Assembly (NCBI GenBank): GCA_030620065.1
Contig: JAUXFJ010000050.1
Location: 1-8,977 of the forward strand
Origin: Anaerolineaceae bacterium
Lineage (GTDB): Bacteria > Chloroflexota > Anaerolineae > Anaerolineales > Anaerolineaceae
Length of the DNA: 8,977 bases
Direction of reading: 5' to 3'
Shown in pieces: positions 1-5,935 of this stretch. The notes below the pieces were generated by a model. It was not told where the DNA came from. It saw nothing but the letters and a program-made list of their open reading frames with translations, and did no database searches. How positions within the stretch are numbered: the stretch's first letter is position 1; the number at the start of each line of letters is the position of its first letter. Both the position numbers and the translations under genes were made by a program.

Positions 1-1022
1 AAAACAATTGCAACAACAGTCGTGATTCCCATGATTGCCCACATCGCTTTGTTGCCTAATTCCTTGCGGATAACAACCAAAGTCGCTAGGCATGGCATAT
101 AAAAAACAACAAACACGGTAAAAGTGATCATCTGTACGGGTGTCAGTACAGTGGCAAAATTCATGCTCCCCAAAGCTTGCCCCAACATGATCAAAGATAA
201 TTCCTTACGTAATATGCCAAATATCAAAGGTACGCCCACTTCACTCGGCAGACCAAGTACCCATGATAATGGCCGCAGGAAAATATTGAAATATTGGCTT
301 AGGTTAAAATAGTTAAATATTGATAAAACTACACTACCCAAGATCAAAACTGGCCACGCTTCGACAATGAATTCCCGAATTCTGAACCAAGCTTTATGAA
401 AAACCGCCTTCACAGTTGGTACACGGTACACGGGCATCTCCATAATAAGTCCAGGTGTAACCTCAGGAAGCAGCTTGGATAGCGTCCTGCCTGTTAGTGC
501 GATCACAATCAAATCTAATATATATATTAACAATGCGATAAAGGGCCCCAAATAAAAGGCAACTAATCCAAATACAATTGCTAGGCGCGCCGCACAAGGA
601 ATCATAGTTGCTAAAGCCCCAGCAATAAAACGTTCTTTTTTATCTTGTATTAGCCGAGTCGCCATAATAGAAGGTACATTGCATCCAAAACCTAAAATAA
701 AAGGCACGACAGCGCTACCATGCAGCCCAATACGATGCATTAAGGCATCCATGAGAAACGCGACTCTAGGTAGATAACCCACATCTTCTAATATGCCCAA
801 CCCTATCAAAAAGGGTAACAGATAAGGCAATACAATTGCAATACCACCTGAAATTCCCTGCAATAGCCCAACCAGAATTTCTGAAAGAAAACCTGAGCTG
901 TTTATCTGCAAGATCAACCAATTCTGCATAACATTAAGCACATCCAACAACGGTTTTTCGATCAAGCCACCCAAAGAATAAATGATCTGGAAAAACCCAA
1001 ACAGGATGCAACAGGCACTTAT
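1..1022 (-). pseudogene. feoB: FeoB membrane (permease) half, out of frame with its G domain, runs off the left edge
   Basis: Reading the minus strand from 1022 to 1 gives one uninterrupted frame that encodes the membrane part of the ferrous-iron transporter FeoB. Recognisable family segments, in order, are GLIEKPLLD, the Gate region LEDVGYLPRVAFLMD, the conserved FGCNVPSIMATR, the second Gate motif MIPCAARLAIVFGL, FGILRKELSLIML and the C-terminal MPCLATLVVIRKELG. The frame is bounded upstream by a stop at 1025-1023 and has no convincing start: the first ATG (929-927) lies inside conserved sequence and lacks a ribosome binding site. The preceding frame (934-1839) carries the GTPase domain, so this is the second half of one gene split by a frame change near 990-1000. 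No stop codon occurs before position 1, so only the extreme C-terminus is missing from the window. It may be a genuinely broken gene or an assembly error; the intact conservation argues that any mutation is recent. Confidence 0.85.
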
Positions 1023-1839
1023 CTAATTTGTCTCGAATAGTTAAGCGCCGAACTCCCTGTTTGACAACTTGTGCTGCAAGGTTCGCTGCCTTTCCATGCC
1101 GTCCGGCACTAATGACCCATTCAGCAAGCTCCCCATGCGTCTCTTCGATAACCTTTCTGCTTCTTTCGATAAATTTAATAACGTCAGGCTTTTCCTTAAT
1201 AACTGTTTCAGTTATAGCAGAGTCGTCTTCAAGTAACTTAATTGCTAAAGCCTCACCACCAAGATAACTATCTATATCTACAAGCCGTTTATTAATATCG
1301 ATAATTTGGTGTTCAATATCACGATGGAATTTTTGCCTCTGTGGAATGATCCCCTTTTCCGCTGCATGATATGCTGCAATAAAGGCATCTTTCACCCCTC
1401 TACCGCGATTTGCGATCATGGGGACAATCGGTACATTTAATAACTTCTTAAGCTGAAGGATATCAATGTGGATCCCCATTCGGTCGGCTTCGTCCATCAT
1501 ATTTAACGCTATTACAATTGGACGATTCAGCTCCAACAACTCTAAAGTCATCCCCAAACCAAGTGCTAAATATGAAGCATCCAAGACATTTATAATGACA
1601 TCAGTTTCGCAAGATGCTAGATAATTGAAGACCTCTCTTTCAGCAGGATTCGAACCGCTAAGTGAATAAGTCCCCGGGAGATCAACAAGATCAACGACAT
1701 CTCCCAAAACCCTCACGCGACTTTCAGTGAATGTTACGGAAGTGCCAGAAAAGTTTCCCGTTTCAGCTTTATAACCACTTACATGGTTAAATAAAGTACT
1801 CTTTCCACAATTCGGTTGTCCAACAAGGGCATTCTTCAT
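934..1839 (-). pseudogene. feoB: FeoB cytosolic GTPase half, ends prematurely after a frameshift
   Basis: This is the N-terminal G-protein domain of FeoB, the inner-membrane Fe(II) transporter. G1 is GQPNCGKST at about residues 7-15; the region around GTSVTF is switch I/G2; G3 is DLPGTYSL; G4 is NMMD; ANRGRG fits G5. A helical linker domain follows and ends in RDKLDKCLLHPV, the usual junction to the first membrane helix. After HPV the frame gives 20 or so non-family residues and stops at 934, whereas the expected membrane sequence continues in another frame. The ATG at 1839-1837 is preferred because MKNALVGQPNCGKS starts exactly as the family does; a TTG one codon upstream (1842) is also possible. 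The ATG shares one base with the feoA stop (TGATG), which points to translational coupling. Taken alone, the product would be a soluble GTPase unable to transport iron. Confidence 0.85.
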
Positions 1840-2063
1840 CAAATACGTTCCACGATGATATGTGCAGCGATACCCCGCCCAATCGCAACAGATCTTCCTT
1901 CCACCTCTATCATAATAGGCCCTCCAAGCGGTGCATGACGCATAATTTTAACTTTTGTGCCTGGGAAGAGGGCTAACTGTCGCAGTTTCTCACCCATACG
2001 GTGACCGCCGCGTAGCCTGATGATTCGTACAGTTTCGCTATTATCTACGTCTAATAATCTCAT
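1839..2063 (-). CDS. feoA: FeoA family ferrous iron transport accessory protein
   Basis: A 74-residue cytosolic protein with the FeoA SH3-like fold. The sequence shows the family pattern: RLRGGHRMGEKLRQLALFPG, then a KVKIMRHAPLGGPIMIEVEG stretch and AIGRGIAAHIIVE at the end. FeoA is thought to support Fe(II) uptake by FeoB, probably through contact with its cytosolic domain. The length is normal for the family (about 75 residues) and all core glycines are present, so this gene looks intact even though its partner feoB is broken. It is the first gene of a feoAB operon and its TGA overlaps the feoB ATG by one base. The start at 2063 is the only reasonable one; a possible AAAAGG ribosome site at 2083-2078 is rather far away (14 bases). 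A palindromic operator candidate lies about 65 bases upstream. Confidence 0.93.
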   Translation of the reverse strand: MRLLDVDNSETVRIIRLRGGHRMGEKLRQLALFPGTKVKIMRHAPLGGPIMIEVEGRSVAIGRGIAAHIIVERI

Positions 2064-2100
2064 AATTTATGCAATAACCTTTTCATTTCAAAGTGCAATA

Positions 2101-2140
2101 ATTTTACCTCGTATTTTCTCTTCACTTACAATCAATTGTA
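2101..2140 (-). promoter_or_regulatory. Candidate feoAB promoter with palindromic operator
   Basis: On the minus strand a TAAAAT box (2106-2101) lies about 38 bases before the feoA start, with TTGTAA (2131-2126) as a possible -35 at a long spacing of 19 bases. The -35 overlaps a perfect inverted repeat, TACAAT-TG-ATTGTA (2127-2140). A repressor bound there would block the promoter, as metal-sensing regulators such as Fur or DtxR relatives often do at feo genes, but the repeat does not match a textbook Fur or DtxR box. The position makes the site plausible; the regulator is unknown. Confidence 0.35.
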
Positions 2141-2190
2141 TATCAATGATCAGGCAAAACAGACAGCCTATGCAAATATACGTATAAAGG

Positions 2191-2520
2191 TCAATTTCCA
2201 CCTGTATCAAGACTTTCCTTATTTCTATTCATACCATTAACAACGGTTACAGGAAGCAAATTCTTTATGCCATTAAGCAAAAACTTACCCCCGAAATCAA
2301 ACTCTGCAGAAGGCTCCTTTACCCATTCCACAATTGAGAAGCGCAGACCTGCCATCATCAACAGGGCCATCGAAAACGACAATTTTCCCTCTGGTATTTG
2401 TCGAAACCCTCAAGCCTTTAAAGACGGGATTGCTGCTCAACCCGTCCATGCCCTACAAGAACATGCATCCGTTCAACAAAGCTTTTTGGTTAGAAACCTG
2501 GCAGTTATATCAAGACAAGA
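2191..2520 (-). pseudogene. Decayed relic resembling a YCII-related (DGPF domain) gene
   Basis: No intact gene explains this stretch. On the minus strand one frame reads ALLNGCMFL, a TAG stop (2455-2453), then GMDGLSSNPVFKGLRV and GKIVVFDGPVD (DGPVD at 2371-2357). This resembles the YCII/DGPF family, in which a segment like EGLxPSSKGxRVRFSGGK is followed by DGPF. The frame then fails, and a second frame supplies LMMAGLRFSIVEWVKEP and SAEFDFGG, matching the family's IAGF...EWVKR region with a piece missing, and ends at a TGA at 2191. One in-frame stop, one frame change and apparent deletions indicate an old, non-functional copy. DGPF proteins are small, poorly characterised proteins often found near ECF sigma factors; none is visible here. 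The match was judged by eye, and short plus-strand reading frames over the same bases have no recognisable family. Confidence 0.5.
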
Positions 2521-2657
2521 CTAAGGAAGAACAAATCAGTACATTTGATAGGGCCGAACTAGATTGATTGATCAACGGTAATCATGACATAATCACATTT
2601 CTCAAAAAGTAAACTCCTCTTTTTACACCAATTTTTCCATATCAATGAGTTTTAACC

Positions 2658-2666
2658 TGTTATAAT
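2658..2666 (+). promoter_or_regulatory. Extended -10 promoter for inositol-1-phosphate synthase
   Basis: A consensus TATAAT (2661-2666) is preceded by TG one base upstream (2658-2659), making an extended -10 element, which can work without a good -35. Nothing resembling TTGACA is seen at the proper distance. Transcription would begin near 2673 and leave a leader of about 40 bases before the ATG at 2714. Confidence 0.6.
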
Positions 2667-2713
2667 GACTGACCTTACCAGTCAAATACCACTCAATGAA
2701 AAGGCCAGTATAT

Positions 2714-3796
2714 ATGAGCAAAGAGAACAAAAAAGTACGTGTCGCGATCATCGGTATCGGCAACTGCGCATCCGCCCTAATACAAGGTGTCCATTTTTAT
2801 CGCAACGCAAAAGTAGATGACCGCGTGCCAGGACTAATGCATGTCGATTTGGGCGGTTATCACATTTCAGATATCGAATTTACAGCCGCATTTGACATTG
2901 TCGATACCAAGGTCGGGAAAGATCTTTCAGAGGCAATTTTTGCCTATCCGAATAACACTTACAAATTTGCAGAAGTACCCAACATGGGTATTAAAATAGA
3001 ACGTGGGATGACCCATGACGGTTTGGGGAAATACCTTTCGCAAATCTTAAAGAAATCACCCGGACCGACCGCAGATATCGTAGGTATTCTAAAAGAAACC
3101 AAAACCGATGTTGTGGTCAACTATTTACCTGTTGGCTCAGAAATGGCCACAAAATGGTATGTCGAGCAGGTTCTCGAAGCGGGTTGCGGTTTCGTGAATG
3201 CGATACCCGTTTTCATTGCCAGCTCAGATTATTGGGCAGAACGTTTTAAGGAACGTGGTTTACCGATCATCGGCGATGACATTAAGAGTCAAGTCGGTGC
3301 CACAATCCTGCATCGTGTGCTTACTAGCCTTTTTGTCGACCGTGGTGTAAAGCTTGATCACACGTATCAACTAAACTTTGGCGGTAACACAGATTTTATG
3401 AACATGCTTGAGCGTGAAAGATTAGAATCCAAGAAGATCTCAAAAACCGGCGCAGTGACAAGCATGCTGCCTTATGAACTCCCTCCAGAAGATATCCATG
3501 TCGGCCCAAGCGACTATGTGCCTTGGCTAACTGATCGTAAATTCTGTTACATCAAAATGGAAGGAACTACTTTCGGCAATGTACCCCTCAATCTCGAAGC
3601 TAAAATTGAGGTGTGGGATTCCCCCAACTCAGCTGGCGTGATTATTGATGCAGTCCGTTGCTGCAAATTGGGACTTGACCGCGGTTTAGCCGGTCCACTG
3701 AATGCCCCTTCTGCGTACTCCATGAAAACACCACCCCAGCAACTTGAAGATAATATAGCGCGAGATAATATGGAAGCTTTTATCAAAGGAAAATAA
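2714..3796 (+). CDS. ino1: Inositol-3-phosphate synthase (myo-inositol-1-phosphate synthase), short bacterial type
   Basis: The enzyme converts glucose 6-phosphate to 1D-myo-inositol 3-phosphate using tightly bound NAD, the first step toward inositol lipids and inositol-based solutes. The 360-residue product starts with the dinucleotide-binding strand VRVAIIGIGNCASAL and carries family segments VVVNYLPVGSE, NAIPVFIASS, GDDIKSQVGATILHR, LNFGGNTDFMNM and, near the end, NSAGVIIDAVRCCKLGLDRG. Length and motifs match the short form found in actinobacteria, archaea and some thermophiles rather than the roughly 500-residue eukaryotic form. The ATG at 2714 is chosen over an in-frame ATG at 2696 because AAAAGG (2699-2704) lies nine bases before it and would otherwise be inside the gene. 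It appears to be transcribed alone, with its own extended -10 promoter and a hairpin terminator just after the stop. No inositol phosphatase or phosphatidylinositol synthase gene is adjacent. Confidence 0.95.
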   Translation: MSKENKKVRVAIIGIGNCASALIQGVHFYRNAKVDDRVPGLMHVDLGGYHISDIEFTAAFDIVDTKVGKDLSEAIFAYPNNTYKFAEVPNMGIKIERGMTHDGLGKYLSQILKKSPGPTADIVGILKETKTDVVVNYLPVGSEMATKWYVEQVLEAGCGFVNAIPVFIASSDYWAERFKERGLPIIGDDIKSQVGATILHRVLTSLFVDRGVKLDHTYQLNFGGNTDFMNMLERERLESKKISKTGAVTSMLPYELPPEDIHVGPSDYVPWLTDRKFCYIKMEGTTFGNVPLNLEAKIEVWDSPNSAGVIIDAVRCCKLGLDRGLAGPLNAPSAYSMKTPPQQLEDNIARDNMEAFIKGK

Positions 3797-3818
3797 TTAC
3801 CTAACAAATAACATTAAC

Positions 3819-3846
3819 AAGAGGTGCAGAAACAAGCACCTCTTTT
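3819..3846 (+). terminator. Intrinsic terminator after inositol-1-phosphate synthase
   Basis: A perfect 9-base stem, AAGAGGTGC (3819-3827) with GCACCTCTT (3836-3844), encloses an 8-base loop and runs into a short T tract. It lies 22 bases after the stop codon and ends the upstream transcript. Confidence 0.85.
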
Positions 3847-4021
3847 GCTATGTCCATGATGCAAATCATGACCGCCCCATGGCAAATTGCGTTTACCAGC
3901 CACGTGCTTGTACCAATACGTGTTTCATATTTCATAAAGTAAGATTTAGTATTGAGATCATTCCTGATTGGTCCAAATACTTTAGAAAATGAAAGTTAGC
4001 TGGCTGATATTTATTAATCCA

Positions 4022-4058
4022 TTGTAAAAGATTACTTTTTCAGAGTAAAATTATTTTT
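4022..4058 (+). promoter_or_regulatory. Candidate promoter giving a leaderless transcript for the DUF389 gene
   Basis: TTGTAA (4022-4027) and TAAAAT (4046-4051) are separated by 18 bases. Transcription is expected six to eight bases after the -10, which coincides with the ATG at 4059. No purine-rich ribosome binding site precedes that ATG, which fits a leaderless mRNA. Both boxes are imperfect and lie in AT-rich DNA, so this is a suggestion only. Confidence 0.4.
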
Positions 4059-5480
4059 ATGGAAGATCGCAAAGACATTTTCTCCTGGATCGAAAAATAT
4101 ATTCACGCTCTACCGCGCACTCGCAGACGCAAACTGGTAGATGAGATTACGGAAAAGTCATCACCCAAATTCGATTATTTCTTAATGGTAATTCTTTCTA
4201 GCGCTGTTGCTACACTGGGATTAATAAACGATTCTCCGGCTGTCATCATCGGTGCGATGGTTGTTGCACCCTTAATGTCGCCTACCATTGGCATTGGGAT
4301 GGCATCAATAACCGGTAATTCAAAGCTGGCCCAAAGCGCCCTTACAGCAATTATCCGTGGAGCCCTGATTTCTGTCTTACTTGCGACACTTCTAACTCTC
4401 AGTAATATCTATTTACCCTTTGTTCCTTTATCCATCCAGGAACTACCAAAAGAAATTCTCGCACGCACACAGCCAACGCCTAACGACCTGATCATTGCTT
4501 TAGCCGGTGGTTTAGCAGCTGCATACGCCATGACACATCCTAAACTTTCAGCTGCACTCCCTGGAGTCGCAATCGCTACTGCATTGATGCCGCCTTTGTG
4601 CACCATTGGGATTGGTATTGCCATGGGCCGTTGGGATATCTCAGGCGGAGCTTTGCTCCTTTTCATCACTAACGCAGTCACCATCGCCTTTGCTGCCACG
4701 CTGGTCTTCTTCTTGCAAGGTTTTTCTCCTTCAAGGGCGAAAGAAGACCCTAAGATTCCCAGAAGTTTGATCGCTGCAGGGGTAATAACCGGGGTTCTTC
4801 TCATATCTCTCTCTTTCCTCAGCTACCAGTTCTTTAAACAAGCCAGAAATAACCAAATGATCAACACGGTTGTGACAACGGAAGTTGCATCAATGAACGG
4901 TGCCGAACTGGTTAAATTAAATATCACACACTCAGACGCAGAAATGCAGATGAATATCACAATTCGTGTAAGCACACCATTAACCTATGACCAGGTTATT
5001 GCTTTACAACAATCGATAGTGAATCGCCTTAATCAGCCAATTTCATTAGTAGTTAATCAGATTCTCGCAGAGCGGCTGGACCCCTTGCTTCCACCTACGC
5101 CAACACTTACATCTACAATTGGACCCAGCCCAACAAGAACCTACACACCGTTACCTTCTACTACACCAACATACACACCTACGGCATCGCCAACACCAAC
5201 TGCAACGCCTTTGCCGACCAATACACCAACCCCGGGGTTGGCGAGAATAATACCAACGCACTTTTTGCCCTACTATTACCTGTATCAATCCCCCGGTGGT
5301 CCAATTATTGCCACCCTCAGGCAAAATCAGCTGCTTCAGGTCTTGTACAAAATACAGATTTATGAAGGCTTGGTCTGGTTGGAAGTGATGGATGAAGACG
5401 GACGCATTGGTTGGGTACCGCAAATCTACCTGCTCCATCTAACCCCCATACCAATCGATTCGCCAACTGTAACACCATAA
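4059..5480 (+). CDS. DUF389 membrane protein with Thr-Pro linker and C-terminal SH3-like domain
   Basis: A 473-residue protein in three parts. Residues 1-35 are a short charged cytosolic start. Residues 40-258 form a multi-helix membrane domain of the DUF389 family (TIGR00341/TIGR00271 type), recognised by INDSPAVIIGAMVVAPLMSP and by the small-residue-rich segments AIATALMPPL and ALLLFITNAVTIAFAATLVF. Residues 265-340 form a soluble segment. Residues 343-393 are a low-complexity Thr-Pro-Ser linker (about 5085-5237), and residues 403-458 look like a bacterial SH3-type domain (YLYQSPGGPIIATL, GLVWLEVMDEDGRIGWVPQ). A short Thr-Pro tail ends the protein. Linker and SH3-like domain suggest that the C-terminus lies outside the membrane and contacts the cell envelope; this is inference. 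The function of DUF389 is unknown. The gene has no evident ribosome binding site and is followed after 25 bases by rubredoxin, probably on the same transcript. Confidence 0.85.
   Translation: MEDRKDIFSWIEKYIHALPRTRRRKLVDEITEKSSPKFDYFLMVILSSAVATLGLINDSPAVIIGAMVVAPLMSPTIGIGMASITGNSKLAQSALTAIIRGALISVLLATLLTLSNIYLPFVPLSIQELPKEILARTQPTPNDLIIALAGGLAAAYAMTHPKLSAALPGVAIATALMPPLCTIGIGIAMGRWDISGGALLLFITNAVTIAFAATLVFFLQGFSPSRAKEDPKIPRSLIAAGVITGVLLISLSFLSYQFFKQARNNQMINTVVTTEVASMNGAELVKLNITHSDAEMQMNITIRVSTPLTYDQVIALQQSIVNRLNQPISLVVNQILAERLDPLLPPTPTLTSTIGPSPTRTYTPLPSTTPTYTPTASPTPTATPLPTNTPTPGLARIIPTHFLPYYYLYQSPGGPIIATLRQNQLLQVLYKIQIYEGLVWLEVMDEDGRIGWVPQIYLLHLTPIPIDSPTVTP
5085..5237 (+). repeat. Thr-Pro-rich coding repeat in the DUF389 protein
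   Basis: Degenerate ACA/ACC-CCA-rich triplets encode about 50 residues of Thr, Pro and Ser in irregular TPT/TPTxTP units. They form a flexible linker between the membrane region and the SH3-like domain. Similar linkers are frequent in exported proteins of Chloroflexota. The repeat is at protein level, not an exact DNA tandem array. Confidence 0.8.
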
Positions 5481-5505
5481 ATATATAATACTAAAGGAGA
5501 AGAAA

Positions 5506-5667
5506 ATGGATAAATATGAATGCATTGTTTGTGGTTACATCTATGACCCGGAGCTAGGTGATCCGGACAACGGGATCATACCTGGTACATCTTTTGAAAA
5601 CTTACCAGATGATTGGACCTGCCCTGATTGTGGCGTCGGGAAAGATGAGTTTGTAAAACTCGCATAA
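5506..5667 (+). CDS. Rubredoxin
   Basis: A 53-residue rubredoxin, a small cytosolic one-electron carrier with a single iron bound by four cysteines. Both metal-binding knuckles are complete: CIVCGYIYDPE near the start (residues 6 and 9) and CPDCGVGKDEF near the end. The intervening DPDNGIIPGTSFENLPDDW is the classic rubredoxin core. The length is typical. The start is well defined by a strong AAAGGAGA ribosome site (5493-5500) six bases upstream of ATG. It lies 25 bases after the DUF389 gene, with no promoter between, and is followed by a terminator, so the two probably form a two-gene transcript. In anaerobes rubredoxin usually feeds superoxide or peroxide detoxification or other redox enzymes, but no such partner gene is visible here, so its electron donor and acceptor are unknown. 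Confidence 0.97.
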   Translation: MDKYECIVCGYIYDPELGDPDNGIIPGTSFENLPDDWTCPDCGVGKDEFVKLA

Positions 5668-5678
5668 AATGTAAAAGT

Positions 5679-5697
5679 AATGCCCATCAGCATTTTT
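5679..5697 (+). terminator. Weak hairpin just after rubredoxin
   Basis: AATGC (5679-5683) pairs with GCATT (5690-5694) around a 6-base loop and is followed by a few T residues. The stem is only five base pairs, so it may contribute little; the better terminator is at 5752-5790. Confidence 0.25.
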
Positions 5698-5751
5698 CGA
5701 TAAAACCAAAAGTATTGATTTCTGTCTTAATATCCCACTAAAAGGCAATAG

Positions 5752-5790
5752 AAATCCCCTTCTTCTCATTTTACAGGGGATTTTCTTATT
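5752..5790 (+). terminator. Intrinsic terminator between rubredoxin and the ATPase operon
   Basis: A perfect 9-base stem, AAATCCCCT (5752-5760) with AGGGGATTT (5775-5783), has a 14-base loop and is followed by TTTTCTTATT. It isolates the rubredoxin transcript from the atp promoter, which starts 15 bases further on. Confidence 0.75.
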
Positions 5791-5804
5791 AATATATGCG
5801 AAAT

Positions 5805-5833
5805 TTGACAAAACCCTCCAAATGAGGCATAAT
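5805..5833 (+). promoter_or_regulatory. Sigma-70 type promoter of the N-ATPase operon
   Basis: A perfect TTGACA -35 (5805-5810) and a CATAAT -10 (5828-5833) are separated by the ideal 17 bases. Transcription would begin near 5840, leaving an untranslated leader of roughly 95 bases before the beta-subunit start. It is the best promoter in the window and fits constitutive expression of an ATPase operon. Confidence 0.75.
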
Positions 5834-5935
5834 TGTCAATGTGCTTATTTTCACAGCTTGGTTAACGTGTCCATAAACCCACCAGGAATATTCAGATGGG
5901 GTTTGATAACATCTTACATTACTTTTAGGAATTAA

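Noticed and set aside
124..312. Short plus-strand reading frame of 62 codons
   Set aside because: It lies antisense to the well conserved FeoB membrane region and has no ribosome site or family resemblance.
960..1025. Programmed ribosomal frameshift in feoB
   Set aside because: There is no slippery heptamer with a downstream structure that would join the frames, and part of a membrane helix is missing, which a frameshift would not restore.
2267..2567. Two overlapping plus-strand reading frames of 77-85 codons as genuine small genes
   Set aside because: They lack ribosome sites and family similarity and overlap the minus-strand DGPF-like relic, which explains the region better, though the 77-codon frame has an ordinary-looking charged end and is not fully excluded.
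4409..4804. 131-codon minus-strand reading frame
   Set aside because: It is antisense to the DUF389 membrane domain; the sense frame explains the sequence.
5085..5237. Possible CRISPR-like or minisatellite array
   Set aside because: Units are irregular three-to-six-base codon repeats inside a coding frame with no spacers.
5151..5438. Arg/Cys/Trp-rich minus-strand reading frame
   Set aside because: The odd composition is simply the complement of the Thr-Pro linker codons.
5602..5811. 69-codon minus-strand reading frame across the rubredoxin end and terminator
   Set aside because: It crosses the terminator hairpin and the antisense of rubredoxin and has no recognisable features.
5875..5904. 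Hairpin AAACCC/GGGTTT in the atp operon leader as a riboswitch or attenuator
   Set aside because: Only a six-base stem with an 18-base loop, no terminator and no known riboswitch core.
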